The notes: generated by a model from the sequence alone, not told the origin. DNA of 64,000 nt from Progne subis subis (GCA_022316685.1 JAKJHU010000056.1:1727872-1791871), one strand, 5' to 3'; shown: positions 10,160 through 24,900, counted from the first letter of the stretch. Made by a program: numbers and translations.

Positions 10160-13100
10160 GTGTGATTTCAGAACTGACAATTGGATAAAGTCTTCAGGAT
10201 CTTGCTTGGGTAGTGACATGGATGTGTGCTCGCTGCCTTTTTCCCTTGATGAGCAGAAACAGGGTGTTCTGACCCCAAAGGATGAATGATGTTGGTGCAA
10301 AGCTGGGAACCACCGCGAGGATGTCACAGGCAGACCCAGTGCAGAGGCACAGCATGAGCTGAGCCCAGTTCTCTACAGCGTCCTTGCTGGCCCAGCTGTC
10401 TCTAGGAGGAAAGGAGCAGGAGGAAACTGCGTGCAGCATTATTTTGGAGTATAAAAGGTCAGGGAAAGCCAGGGAAAGCACAGAAATTGGCATCACAGCA
10501 CTGAAAATGGTGTACTTGAGAGGCAAGCTGTTGTCTTGATTTGGTTAGCAGTGAGTGGTCAAAGTAAGAAGCTTTATTTCTGTTAGAGAGGTTGTTTTTG
10601 AGGGTTGTTTGTTTACCAGGATCAGGAGAAAGGTGGTTTAAACCATATTTTTGAGGGATTATCAGTGTTGTCCCCATTGGTTCCAGCATCCCTCATGCCC
10701 CAAAATGCAGAGGCTATTTCCTGCTGCAAGGCTGAGCCCTTTCAGAGAGGTCCCTCATCCCATGCACTCCCTTTGGGCACCTTGATTTTCAGTTTCTCAT
10801 CCCTGGGCTGATAGCAGCTTTGTAAGGCAGGGTGTGCTGCTGACCAGCACTACACAGCCACACAGCTGCCAACAACCAGCACTGGGGATTTGTTTTCCAA
10901 GGTGGGGCTGGTGCCAGCTGCCGTGTTTTTGTGGTGTGATGGTCCCTGGGGGTGGCCAGGGATCAACCCTGCCTTAACTTCTGAGTGCCTGTTGTGTTTC
11001 CCCTTCCCAATAGTAACCCAAAGTCCTGATCAGGCGGGAAACAAGCTGAGCAACAACCTGGAGGAATGGCCTTGCAAGGAAATTTTCTCCTGTCTCATCA
11101 GTGGTCCAGAGTCCCACGCTGAATGCAGAGCATGATCACTTCATGCTGATTTTAAATTGTGGCAGCTGAACATGCATGCTGGTTTGCAGGACCATGTGGC
11201 CCAGGGCAGGACTCAAAAAGCAGCATCTCACACATTTGAGTCTGTGGGATGTCAAATACATTGAATATTTTCTTCCCAATGCCAGTTTGAAAGCTAGTTT
11301 TATAATCACAGCTAGCATTGCAAAGGTTTGAGTTGTTCCCCGGTACATGATTTCTTCCAGGAAGTTCCTACAACTTTAATGAATGTGAAAGTTGTGATTA
11401 GCATGGGAGATCATTGCTTATAGCAACTACACGATGTATTAGGCTGCCCATCAGTCTTGCTGTTCAAGCACTCTGCAGAATTCAATAAGCAGTGTTATTT
11501 ACACTGTTGTCTTCAGGAGCTAGAGAAACTTCCCAAAATCTCTTATAATCCAGGAAAAAAGCTTTGCTGCAAAGCAAGTTCACTTCATTGATTGCATTTC
11601 TTCGCTTTGGTTACTAAATGGCAGGCTAAAAATAAATTTAAAAAACAACAACAACAAACTAGTATTAAGATCAATCTCTAATTGATTTTGACTTGTCATA
11701 TCCAGTTAAAAGCAGAACCAATGCTTTCTGAAATGTTACTGATGTTCTGGAGCTTTGTAAAGCTGCGTATGAGAGAAAGCATCAATAACACAGTGTAAGA
11801 TCTCTTAATTTGGGCTTCATACAGAGTTTTAGGCACGTAAATGTCAGACTAAAGTTCAAGTGTTCATCAAAGTCCTGTGAGGATCTCCAATGTCAATGAA
11901 ATTCCTATTAAAAACTGTCCTGTGAGACTTTGCTGCCTGCAAATGCTGGTTCCTTGAAACAAAAGTTGCATGGATTGTTGAAGAAAAGGCCTCCACAGGG
12001 TAAAGGGGTGGCTGAAGAGAGTTTCTGAGCAGGAAACAATGAAGGAGCTGCTGTGGGATCTGCCACAAGAGCCAAGCTCAGCTGCTTTGCTTCAGCAGTG
12101 AGTCAGCTGGGGACAGCACCCTGGAGGGCAGGGACAGTCTGTGCGGCTCTGTCCCCACACCTCCAATGGGGCCTCCAATGGGCTTGCATCTCCAGTGCTG
12201 GAGGTGCTGGAAATCCCTCTTTCCCAGGAGTAGGAGGGCAGGCAGGGACCAGACCGCCTGTGCTGTGCTTGGCATCCCATGACAGCTTCCCATCCTGACC
12301 CTCCCTCTCCAGAGGCACCTCCCAGCTCACTCCGCTGAGGCTGCCGCTTTTCTGGATGTTTTTCCCTGGACTGCCAGCCTTGTGCCTTTGTGGGGGGGAG
12401 GGTGGGGGTTGGAGGGAGGGGAGAGCCAAAACAGAGCACAGCCTATTTTTAGGCTGACTATCTCCCACTCCCTGGAAGGCCGGGTGCCAATTAGGTGGTG
12501 TGGCGGGGTGACGCTCGCCTGCCTGTAACGCAGAAAGGGAGCAGAGGTTTGAGACATCTTTCTGTACCAAGGGACCCTGAGCCTGTCTAGATTTGTGCAG
12601 CTATGTTAGTTTTGTGCTGTTGCATCTGCTCACTTTTATCTGGATAGCTTCCTCCTCCCTCCCATCACATTTTATAGCAGAGCTCCGTGCGCACCATGTT
12701 GCGCCATGTTTTGAAGCTCAAGTACATGGTTTTGGCTTCCGCCTTTCTTTTGTAGTGGGATAAGAAAACAAGGACTGGAAAATTTAGGCTCAACTCCATA
12801 ATTCAGAGATTATAAAGCCGTGAAATAAAACTGTGATCATCTACTCTGTCTCCAGAATAGCAGAGAGCTCTTCATAATTAGTATTGTTTCAGCTACAGCA
12901 TGTACTGTCAAGAAAAGAGGAATTGAGTAGGATGGATTTTTCATCCTTCAGTCTTTGGTAGGTTATTAGTCTTTGGTAAAGCATGGTTAAATGATTTTCT
13001 TTAAAGTGTGCACATTACACCTAATTAATGTTTCTTTTGTTCCAGTTCTTGACCACTGGATTCCTTCTATATAATTCTGACAGTGCAAAGTGCTGTGTAA

Positions 13101-14154
13101 TAAGGAGAGGAGTAGTGATGTTTTAGCTGTGTTTGTCCTAGGGTGCTGGTACTGTGATTAATTAATCCCTTTCCATTTACTTTGGTGCGATCGAGCTCTT
13201 TGCAGCGTTTACTATGAGCCTGATTTCCGGTGAATAATTGTCTTTAATGATACTTCCCTAAACCTTCCTAATTTATCAGCACAACCCTTGTGCTTTGGAC
13301 ATCAGAACTGAAATGGGATAATGTTCCCATCAGTTTCTATCACTGTCCCCTGAGCCCTGATTAACCAAGCCCGGCATCAGCTCTTCTGTTCTTTCCCCCA
13401 GAAAGCAGAAAGGTTTTCAATCCCTCACATCCTTCTGTTTATCCACATAAAACACTGCCACAATTGTGGTTTTCTTCTGGTGCTTCACCACAGTGTCCCA
13501 ATACTTTGGAAAGCAATGCTGACATTCAGAGTACATGTTGGCCAAATCTGTAGGAACTCTTGGGTTCAATTATCGTAACTTGTTGATTTAGAAAGTCTAG
13601 CTAAAGAAACCAGGGTATTTTATACCCCTTTTGTACATCTTTATTGCTCTTAAATGCGAAATGTCATTCTCAGCATATTATTGCTCCATTGCTTGGATTT
13701 TTCCCAAGTACAGAACAGAAACAGTTATTGAATATTTCTGCCCTTCCTGTGCTGTTGTGTCTGACGGTACTTAAAGGATGCATTTTGTTCCTTATGTGTT
13801 TGAAAATTCCTTCTTGCTTTAAAAAGGCCAGCAGTTCCTCTAGTTTTGTCCTGATTCTTTCTATTCTAACACAAGCTGTGTTATGTGTTATATGTTACCA
13901 TGTTATTCTTGACTTCCTTCCTTTTTTTTGGTTTTTGTTTTTGTTTTTAGAAGGCCTTTTGCACTCTGGAGTGTGTGCAGTATTTTGGTTGTCATAAGAT
14001 AGGAGGTAAAAACTTTTTTGAGCTCTTTTAGTGTCCAGGGAGAGTGACTGCACAGGCTCTGCACAACATGGCCAACACAGGGCTGGAAGGATGAAACTGA
14101 TATTTGGAGAGAACTGGGGAAATAGGGAAAATTCCCCTACATCTCATTAAGGGT

Positions 14155-14420
14155 GAAATTCTTTCTCAGCAGAAAGCCTCAGCAAAATAGATCTGCTTCA
14201 CTTCACCAAAGCTTAAAGCATCCCTTTTATTAAAGGACAGAGTAAGGGGCTAATAAGCCCCCAGATATTGATACATGACAGTTCGGTACATGTTCCCATA
14301 TCATGTCATATGATGGCAACTACAGATACCCTCTTTTTCCCCATGAAATACAGTTGTGATATTATTCCACCTTCTTCTGTGTTTCTGCTGGCAGCCCACA
14401 CATAGCTGAGGCTTAGAAAA
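14155..14420 (-). mobile_element. Possible LTR fragment, minus strand
   Basis: On the minus strand, a short palindromic element (GGGGGCTTATTAGCCCC) is followed by a TTTAATAAAAGGG polyadenylation-like signal, then about 60 nt ending in GAATTTCA at 14155. This order (U3, poly(A) signal, short R-U5, terminal CA) is LTR-like. No matching U3 end or target duplication was found, so this is tentative. Confidence 0.25.
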
Positions 14421-17400
14421 ATGACACCAGGGTCAAACTCAGGATCATCATCCTACAGCCACTGTCCCCCTGCAGCTGAGCTCCTCTTTGACTTCATCCT
14501 TAGCTGGACACTGCAACAAAACAGCACCATTGGGACACTGCCCTCAGCACGCTCTTGCTGGGCTGAAACATTCAGGACTTTGGGAGAAGTTCTCTGCTCT
14601 GTGGGAAAACCCAGGCTGGGAGGTGAGCTACAGCCCTGGCTCAATGAGCTGAACACCAAGGTTTGAGAGGAGGAAGGATGACTTCCCAAATCACAGTTGA
14701 GCCCCTGCGAAGCAGTGAGGTCTTCTTTCATTTGCTGGAAGTATCATAATTCAGTTTTTCAAACCTCCTGATGCTGAGGTCCATTAGCAAGACACACAGG
14801 TCTTGGCTTTGACTGAACGTGAACTCTGGGCTGATGCATATTTATTTATTAATATTTTCTGTTTCATGCAGCTGATTGTTGCAGATGCAGGGGAGGGAAA
14901 TGACTTTCAAATGAGATGATTTTTCTTAAGCCTGGAGCATAGCTGTACTTGGAATGCAAACTTTAATCAGTTGCTTGATGGAAAAATATTTAATAAAAGT
15001 GCTGTCTCTGCTGGGTTCCCTTTCATCCCAGTGTCAGCTGTAGGGTTCTGTCCCTTGGAATAAAAATGGATTGTGTGCAAAATAATTTAGGCTCTTTGTT
15101 AACAATCCTGTTGCAGAGACTATCTACCTTTCTTATGTGCCTATTTACCTTATTTATCACAGCAGTGATAAATTTTATTAATAGTGATAAACGTGGCTTG
15201 GTGGGGAAGCTGTGCTTCACTGACTTTTTTGGGGGAAGTTGAGTATTCAGAGTTTGGAGATTTTCTAAGCCTTTCTCTTGCATTCAAGTGTCTGTTTCTT
15301 CAGTTCAGCAGCAGTTGGGTTTCTGGGCTCTCAGATGCAGGTGTGTCCTTTACCCCAAGGAGGCATTGCTTCTTCCAGCACCCCAAATCCTCCTGCCCCG
15401 TGCACCTTGCAGGCAATCACAACCTGAGCATGAGGAAAGCCCCCTGAAGAGCAGCAGGATCTCTCTGTGGCTGATTTCATGGGCTGTTGAGGGTCCATAT
15501 CATCCTTCCCATCCCACTGTGCCCAAGGGGCAGCCCAAACCCTGACAGTTTTTGCTGTGCACCTAAAAAAATCCCGGCTGCTCCTGTAATTGGTTGTAGT
15601 AAAGAGCTACTGGAGGAGGCTATTATTTTTTTTACAGGGCAAAACCAGAGAGGCTACTTAGCATAGTTTTACATGCTGCTAATGTGGTTTGATTGCTTCT
15701 AGGACCTGACCTACTATCGTTATGTGCTGCTGTGGATGCTTTTACACATTTGGAGCTGGTCCAGGGATCTCTAATGGGGCTCTGCACTGCATGACCTAGG
15801 TGTGCTCAGCATGACACCATCCCCTGCACTGGGGGAGCTGGTTTATCACACTGCTGTGGACTGGGAGGATTGGGAAATTGGGCCAGCAGCATGCTCTGCC
15901 TTGTGCTGGAGTTTGGAGTACTGGGTGATGGAGGCATGGACATCCCTGTTTGTCCCCATCAGCACACAGGCCATGGGTTTCTTTGTGCTGTGTTGTGGAC
16001 TTGCTCTGTGCACACAGAGCACTTCAGTCCAAGCACTGCTGTGCAGAGGATGTGGAGAGCTGTGAGTCATCCCCCACCGCTCCTAATGAGAAACCCAACA
16101 GATTCCAAGTTAGAAATGGACAAAGAATGGCTTTTGGGATTCAGCTTTCCCTGCACTGCTGAGCCTGGGAGTCTTGCAGCCAAAATAATGAGTCTTGACA
16201 TTATCCCTTTAGCCCTATAAGCATTTACCTCTGTGGTATATTTAGCAACATCAATTATGTTTTGTGTGTGTTTGGTACTCCTAGTTTTGGCCTTCCTTTC
16301 CACCCTACAGCCTCAAATTGCTGGAGTGATTGTGTGCGGTTTGTTGTGCTTTACAAGGTTTCTTGACAGCTATCAGTATTTTACATTTGATACAGTTTTC
16401 TATTTTTTCCCCCTCCACATATATCTTGCTGATCCAAGCAATAGCATCTTGGCTGCAAGGCCAGCCTCTTTCTGAAATGCTTAAATACAGACTGAGAAAA
16501 CCTTATTTTGATGAGCAGTGACTTCTATGTCTGAATAACTCATAGGGACCTAGTCTGTATTTTGAAAATCTGAATGCCTCTCCGTTGTTGCCAAAGTAGC
16601 AGTTTTATATTAGAATTGGCAAAAAAATTGTATCACGGAGGTGAAATCTTTTGATGACAATGTGATTTTACTGTCGGGTGCTGTGACCAACAGCACGTGT
16701 TTAGATGGAAGCTAAGGGAGAGGTTCGCACCTTGTGTTACTTGGCATGATTTTTAAGTGTTATTTTTTTAGGGGCAGGGCATTGATTGTTCCTGGGTTTT
16801 ATTGTCTGTGAGACTTGTTTCTCCAGGAGGAAGGAGTGGGTGAAGTCACAGTGGGAGTGATTGCAGGGCTGAAGTGAGGGTCAGGACAGGGCTCCTTGGA
16901 GACTGATCCCCTTGGCCTGGGGAGCTCTGCAGTTGCTCCCAGCCTTGAGGAGGCTTTGGCTGGCCTGAGATAACCTCCAGAGGAAGGGCTGCAGCAGCTG
17001 AGGTGAAGGGAATGATAACTTTGGAGGAGAGGAGCAGCAATCCAGGGAGGAGAGTCTATGAATTCCTGAGAATGGGAGATCACCCTGAGAGTTGTGTTTC
17101 CCTTGGTTACTCTTGAGTTGTCTGAGTGAGGTACCAGGGTGTTGCACCCCAGCAGGTGCTTTCCGTATTAGGAAAAAAGTTTAAGTTGCACTCCTGGAAC
17201 TTTTAAGGAAGAAGAACCAGAATCTTCTATTTTTTCCACACGGTAATTGGCTCAGTGCCAGCACAAAGGCACCTGTTAGATCTTTAGCTGTCCCTCAAGG
17301 AATGTGGCTATTGGGCAGCAAGCCAAAAAAAAATAATAAAAAAACCCCCCTCCTAAATGGTTGAGTGCAAAAAAGAGAGCAGAGATTCTTGGGGCTTTTT

Positions 17401-17744
17401 CAGGATGTTTTAGCAGGTGTAAGGGACTCCCCTGCACTGTGCACAGTTTTTGCTTTTTGTCTTGTATCCTTGGTTATTTTCTCTTTTTAATGAAATATTT
17501 TGCTGTTTCAAAACACCTCTGATCAAGCTGTCTTACTAATTATTATTAAGCCATTTCTGGGAGGTTGCTGATTAATCCTCAGAGCTTGATACACTTTTGT
17601 GGGGCTCTTAACATGCTGGCCTCATACAGAATTGTATCACCCAGGCATTTGAGGACACTGCCAAACTGGGCTGGAAAATCAAGGCACTGGATTTAAATGA
17701 AGAGAAAATGAAATTGTTGGAAAGGAAAAACCAAACCAACTAAG

Positions 17745-17774
17745 CAAAACAAACAAACAAACAAACAAACAAAA
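17745..17774. repeat. (CAAA)n microsatellite
   Basis: About seven tandem AAAC/CAAA units occur in an A-rich context. Confidence 0.9.
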
Positions 17775-20700
17775 TCAAACCCCTCACCAAAAGCTATTTA
17801 ATTGGACAGAAATAATTTAAGCATCCTTTCACCACAAGGGGCACAGTTTTCCTTACTTTACGGAGGTAAAACTGAGGGCAAATTGCATACCCAAAGTGTT
17901 GTAGGAATGACACAGCCAGAGGGTTGGCCTTCCACCACACTCTAGTGAACACATTTTTTGTCCATTTCTTCAAACCTCCACAGAGAGCTCCAGAAATCCC
18001 CTGATCCAACGAAGGATTTTTCCACCCATATCTTTCCAGACACTCCGTCCTCGAATTCTGCTTAGGTGAACATTCCCCATCGCCTTGCTTTTGCTTCCTT
18101 CCAAGCAGAAGCACCTCCCACCCCAAGAGACAGCAGTGGATTCAGTGTTTTCACGGGCAGGAGCAGTGTGAGCATTCCTTACATGGTTAATCAGGTGTAG
18201 AGAAAGAGCACAGCGTGTCTGGCCTTGTGTGATCCCAGACATTGCCGGGAGGTGCCTCTGCCTCTGCATTGGTGCTATAGGATCTTGGAGCATCTGTGCT
18301 CTTTGCTGATGCAGGATGGCTAAAATATGCTGCTTAGATGTTGAAGCACAGAAAAGCTTTTTTCTTCAGGGGCGCTGAGTTTCCCAGCCAAGGTCTGTGC
18401 TGGTCTCCGGTTCTCAGAACATCTCCTGGGGTCTGCCCAGCATTTTCTCTGCGTGGAGTTTGCTGTACATGTCAAGGTTGTGCTGCAGGAAAGGGAGAGC
18501 ATTCAAAGCATGTTGGCATGAGTGGTTCTAACTGTGATCCCACCCCCATATAGGCTCTGAAAATGCATGCTCAGCAAAACTGCTGAAAATGTGCCGGAGA
18601 GCTTAGCCACAAGAGTATATCTGTGAAATATTTAAAAAGTAGTCAAAGAGGGGGGAAAGTGAAGAGCAAATGGGGAAGAAAGCGTGCTGCTAGTTCAGCA
18701 GAAAAGACAATTGTACCTGCTGGTAGCAAGAACAACTTCATCATCTGATGCATGGAACTCTTCCAGCTTGTCACAACCAATATTGCACACCCGAGGCAAT
18801 TTGTTGCATTAACAATAAAGCAGTGAGCACAGGGAGCTGCATCTCCTCCTGGCACATAGGCTGGGCACCAGCTCCTGCCTGTGCAGAACCTGCTGCTGCT
18901 TAGACAGGAGAGGGAAAGGTGAAGATGTGACATGCCACCGAGGTCACTCTGTGCTTCCCACCTCCTCTGAACTGGGTGTTGATCAAGCCCAAGTGCAAAG
19001 TCAAGCCTCAAGTATTATCTGCTATTTTGTGAGAAGAGCTCAAAAGACACCTATCACCCTACAGCTGAGGTTTGTTTTGCCATGGCTAAGAGAAGACCAG
19101 TTTTTATTCTTCATTAGGGGAGGACATGGAGGCAGCTGTCTCCAGATCCCCAAAGGCAGCTTAAAAGTTGAGCTAAGGAGAAATCTGCATTCAGCTGTAA
19201 ATGAACAGAAAGACATTAATTACCCTACTCTGGATTCAGCCAAGATTGAGGGGAGATACTTTTCACAGTATGTATGAATTCCAGAGGTAAAGTCTGTCCT
19301 ATGGACACAGCTCAGCTCCATCACAGAGACCTGCATCAGTACTGGTATAACTGAGGCTAAAATCTTTCTTGGAGTTTGTTGCTAAGGACTTTCCTTCTGA
19401 ACAATGCACAGGAGTGAATTAGCAGTGAGATGTGTGAGTATTTCATGTGTAATGTGTTCAAGCGGTGTGGTTTGTTCAGAAGGCAGATTGCCTCACTATA
19501 TTCTTGACAAAAGAGTCTTGAAAGTTAGACCTCAGTTGAGTGTGTTGCAATAATGCAGCCTTGCAGTGCCAGAGACCTGAATGAACTTGGTGTGATCTCT
19601 ATTTCATATCTTCTGTATACCTGAAAGGAAAGAAGGGAACTCCTCTCCAGGCAAAAATAATCTTCCAGGTCGCGACTGACCCACAGGACACATGCCAGAC
19701 AAGATGACAAAGAGAAAAGCCCACATAACTTTTGTTAAAATCACATGGAGGTAGCTCTCTGCTGGACTGCAGTGTGTTTTATCTTATTGGAGGCAAAATC
19801 ATCTGACTTTGATCAAGGTTCCTGTCTGTTCCAGGAGAAACATACAAGCTGCACCTTCTGGGAAAGGATTGCAAAGTAATTGGCTTTCATGGTGGGGCTA
19901 CATAACCAACCATATTTGATTTTGCAATCCAGATTTTTCTCAGCATCTTGACCTGAACAGATCTGCTCATAGGATGAAGGAATACAGAAGTGACAATAAT
20001 GAAGAAAGAGCAAATAGATGAACTCTCCTGTGGGGAAAGAAGTTTGTACTACCTTGCCTCCTGACAGCTGCCCTGAGGCTGCCTTCAAGACAAGACTTGC
20101 AGGACATGCAGACAGTCAATCCAGAATCCTAGAGATGGCTGAGCATATGTGGCCTTGAAAATCACAAGCTGGTTAATAATTGTGGAATTTGTGCTGCTTG
20201 TTGCATATGGCTGCATGGGAAGTGCTCATGAGGGCAGGAGAGAGAAAATAGAGCACAAGGTTCCTAGAGGGCATGGAGACTGACCTTTCAGATCTGCACT
20301 GACCAAGCCAGAAAAAGCAATTCCAAGTGTAGTTTGGCCTTCCTGATACCTGAAGCCTTGTCCTTCCAACTTTCAAAGCCAGCAGCTTGAGTCTGCCTGT
20401 TAGGTGCTGATTTTGAGGCGAGAGCTGCCTCCAGAATCAGGGCTCTGATTCCCAGAGACTGATGGGAAAGCAGCTTGGCTGCTGAGCAGGGCGATGATCT
20501 CCCATTGTGGGCATAATTGCTGCATTCCTTAACTGGGAGAGGAGTGGAGCAAGCCTGCCTGGGTAGGACTTACATGGAGATGGCATTTTTTAGGGGAATG
20601 TTTGAAATGCATCTTACAGGCACCCAGTTCAACACTCCTCTCACTCTGGCCACAGGCCAGTTTAGAGTCCTTTGAACTTCTCGCCCTCCAGGCAGAAACC

Positions 20701-21875
20701 AGGGTTGAGTTTTCCTACCGACATCCAGGATGCCAGGTCATTGCTATCCACAGTGAAGAGAGCACAGCTGCCTGGAGTCTCGCTCTCAGCTCTGTGTTTG
20801 TCTCCTTGGCCCTGATTGTGGTTTCTCAGGCTCATCCAAAGGCAGACATTGTTTTCTGCAGCTTCTGTGGCACTGTGTCCACTGGCAGACCTCTGTTTTT
20901 AGCAGGGTTAGGAGTCAGACCACAGCTGGTAGCCAGGCAGTCTGCCAGTGTGCTGGGCACATCAGCCATTTCTCATCATATAGAGCAGCTGAGCTAGATT
21001 TTTTAATTTTTTTTTTTTTTTTGTGTGTGTGTGTGTAAGCTTTGAAACACGCTAAGCTTGCCATGTGAGAAGAAGTTCTTTTAGTCCCGTGCTTGCCTGC
21101 ATCCAAGTGTGGCAAGGGCACAAGAGTTTGAGAACATATTTCTGCTCTTGGCTTAAAACTTGCTCTCATCATATTGTGCCTGCATGCACAAAACCTCCTG
21201 TTAAGACACCATGGCCCTGTTTCTAGGTGCAGATCCTCACTGTGGTGCGTGTAGGCACGGAAATAAAACTAAAAGTGTGTGTAAATGCAGAGGCAGCTCT
21301 CATGCCCCATATGCTGCTCTCGGGAGAGCAGGATTTCAGCCTGTCCATTGGGCTCCTGTGGGAATGTTTCACTGCATGAAATTATTACCTCTGAACCAAA
21401 AGCAGAGCTGAGTGGCTTTCATGGCCTTCTTATTCTGTGTGGTCCTGCTTTGAGGGATTGATTCATGTTATCAGTGCTGGTTTCCTCCCCTTTCTTCAGG
21501 AGCTGACTTTTAGACTTTACTCTTCCAAGGCGGAAAAGGATGAGAGAGGAAGCCACAATATTAATCCCCGCACAGACACACTGATTCTGCTTTTCTGAGG
21601 TTATTATCCTAAAACAGGAAAAACGAAGCTCCCATTGCTTTGAGAGCAGCAAAACCAATTCAACATGATTTCCTATGAGTCCAGTTCACTTACCTTTAAC
21701 TCACCCTTCCAAACCGTGGTTTCTTCCTGACCACTTGTGGGGCTAAATAGCAATGTGTGCAATGGCTTTTGAAGATTCCTTTGCCCCGCTAAACTGATGG
21801 ACATGCTGACTTCCAGCTCTCAGAATGGATAAGGGGTTGGAGCTGCGCCACAGAGGGGGCACAAACTCCCACTGA

Positions 21876-21962
21876 TATTTATATTATTTATATTTATATT
21901 TATATTTATATTTATATTTATATTTATATTTATATTTATATTTATATTTATATTTATTTATA
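21876..21962. repeat. (TATTTA)n microsatellite
   Basis: About 14 near-perfect copies of a 6-bp unit (TATTTA) run for 87 nt. It has only minor phase slips at each end and is probably length-polymorphic. Confidence 0.95.
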
Positions 21963-24900
21963 TGTTAGCTCTCTGTTTCTATACCATGAGTTTAGAATGC
22001 CTGAAGTATCTACGTCTGTCTCAAGTGTGGTTGAAATTGGCCAATGGATTCAAAAGTTATTAGAGGGGATTAAAAGACAGACAGCATGACCAGATAAGCC
22101 TTTTTTCCTCAGGAAACTAGGCTAAAGAGGGGAAAAAAAAAAATAGTGCAAGGACTCCTGTGATGTCCTCTCTGCATCCTGGTTTTTTTCACTGTCTGGG
22201 GTAGTTAATACTAAAAGCTCTGAGTATTTACAAAGGATTGGTGCAGCATAAACAGAAATGATGCTCTCCTTTCCTCTGACTGTTTATTTACATTACACCT
22301 GTGATATTGGATGTCATCAGTCCACTGATGTGAACCCTCCCACCGAGTCCCCTGTCTCAGCAGCTGAAATCTGGTGTGTGCTAGAGGTGGCTCAGAGTTA
22401 CCGGCATCTGAGCCTCCCCTGTCCAAAACAGGATTAAGCTTCCAGGAGACAAAGCCCCATGGATTTGTTCCTGTTTGTTGAGGAGCTGTAAGGCAAGCCA
22501 AGTTATTTTTTTATCCTTGAGCAGGTGATGAAGACTGATGCTTCTTCTCCATCAAGGAGTGAACATGGGAATACTTTAGCTGAGTAGGTAAAATAGGCTG
22601 TGCCTATCTCACCCTCAATGCCTTGACTGGCACCTTTCACAATGGACAATGTTTTGCAGTCTAGAATCTGCCAGTGGTTGCAGACCTTAGGAAGTGGGGA
22701 AGCCCACGAGGTGCTGTGCTTGTGTCCTAGGGAAGATGATGCCACTTTGCATGCACAGCAAAGCTGGTGACTCTTTGATCCCTCAGAGCAAACTCAGTTC
22801 ATTGTGATCCCATGATCCTGGAGGAGTGCTGGGAAGGGGTTGGATTTGATGGAGCCTTCCATCTGAGAGAAGAGGGCTGGGAAAATAGCTTCAGTTGCAA
22901 GAAGAAAAATAGTTAAAGCCTGTGCAGGTGTTAAGAGTTGGAATTTCAAGCCAAAGTTATGTTCCTGGAGATGGACATTGAAATGAGAAGAAAAAGTATG
23001 AAGTTAGGATTTGGGGTTCTGGTTATCTTGGCATTTCTAGCCAAATTTTCTGTGTTCCTGTTCATATTGCAGAGCTGGTACAGCTTTTCGAGTAGTCACA
23101 GAAATCCAGAAATAAAAGGAATAGCTGTCAGTGAACCTGCCACCCCCACACACAAGTCCAGTGTCATCCCTGTTGTCCCAGGATGTCCTTCAAAGCATTG
23201 CTGGTGCCCACGAGGTGGCTTTGAAGAGCAGGATGGGGAATGACCTCCAGCTAACAGCCTGGAGAGACTGTCTCGTCCCCCTGCACCAGCAGGGCTGGGG
23301 TTCTCAAGGACAAGAGGTTTGATGGCTCAGAACCAGTGCTTTGAACTCTGTTTGGAGGAATCTAGATTAGGTGGTGGGTAAAGGGGTTGTTTCAGGTGAT
23401 GGACACCAGATTAAGTTCGCACCTGCCAAGGAAAAGGTTTCACCTGGTGCTTTTGGCTTTCAGACCTTCTGAGCATGTCCCACCCCAGCTCAGGGTGCAG
23501 GTGCATTTTGTATATGGGGAGGTAGAAGATGATGGCTTGTGGGGAAAAAGCTTTGGAAAGATGGGATGCCTTCATCTTGCTGGTGGAAGAGGTAAATAAC
23601 TTTTCTGCCTTTTGTCAATCCATGGCATGTTTGTCCGGGGCAAAACAATTTTGTCTGGTCCTACTGTCAAAGAACAAAAAATAGCAACAGGAATTTTTGG
23701 GGCTGGGCTTCAATTTAGAGGCTCAAAATGTTTGTGCAGAGTTGGAAATCCTTCCTTGCCCTTCCCCCGCAGCTGGGCACTTAACATAGTGAAGGAATGT
23801 GTGATACCTTGCCTCGTCCTCGGGATTAGTAATTTACTTTGTCGTTTGTGTTAATCTAAAGCCCCTGACGATGCAGCAGAACTTCAGCCAAGTTCCTCCT
23901 TGGAGGAGTCTGGGAGGGGGGAATTAAAGTAGTGTGTGAAACAAAGCTTTGTGTTAAAGAGGGCCACTGTCTGTGACCCTGCTGTCCTGGAGGGATCAAG
24001 CTGCCCTCACCCTGCTCCATCAGGTGTGAAGCCCCCTGTCCCTCAGCAGCCAAAAAAAGCTCTGAAAACAGCTCTGTGTCAAAAAGCAGCTTCCCAGCTG
24101 AACTCTGTCATTCCCTCTGCTCCTGGGGACTGCAGAGCTGCTGCCTATTGGTGGCTTTCTCTCCAGAGGCTGAGAAAAGAGACTTTCTGCCCCTGTCTGT
24201 GCTGGGCTGGCTTATGGGAGATGTGGGGCACGCTCTGTGCTCCAGCAGTAGCTCACTCCCCACACCCGAAGATCTCAAGGTCCATTACAAAGCACTTCAT
24301 GCCTCTAACCAGGCCCTCATCCCTTGGCAATGTTTATCCTGTTCAAGGTTCTGCCAAGTGCTTCTGCCACCCCAACCCTCTGCTGGAACAAGCTCACACC
24401 CGTTGTTTTCCTCTGCTGCTAATTTGTGGTGGTTTATTTTTCTTCCTGAGCCGCAAGAGGTACTGCCCAATATAACCTAGCTCCGACAGACTCCTGAGAG
24501 CAGCTCCCTCCCGCCCTCCTCATTCCCATTCATCTTGTGGCTCATTTTGAAATTGCCATTATTTCATCCCTCTGGGGCACCAGCTAAGGCTACCCTGACG
24601 ATGGATGCTGCCAGACCAGATGCATAAATATTAAAAAAGCGGAAAGAGCTGGACCTGTAATTTCTTTGTGCGGAGCAATGATGAGGATGCTGTTCTTACC
24701 GCTGACCAGCACAACCCCAGTCTGAGCTCCAAGTTTAGAAGGCTGTAGATGCTGGTTAAAATAAGTTTTAGCTGGGGTTAACGGGCTTGTGGTCAGGCAG
24801 AGAAGCAAGCACGGTGGTTATACTGGAAATTTTTGCTGAACTGCTACTGGATTTGTTCAGCACACTGGGCTGGTCTCTGAATGTATTGTACCTTGCCTAA

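Noticed and set aside
9671..10327. 218-codon minus-strand frame ending in a hydrophobic segment
   Set aside because: It overlaps LTR-like repeated DNA. The C-terminal hydrophobic stretch vaguely recalls a membrane anchor but shows no motif that identifies a retroviral gene.
24022..24029. T-box motif AGGTGTGA (also at 10158)
   Set aside because: Attractive because TBX5 regulates SCN5A, but an 8-mer is expected about twice by chance in this length on two strands. Nothing else supports it.
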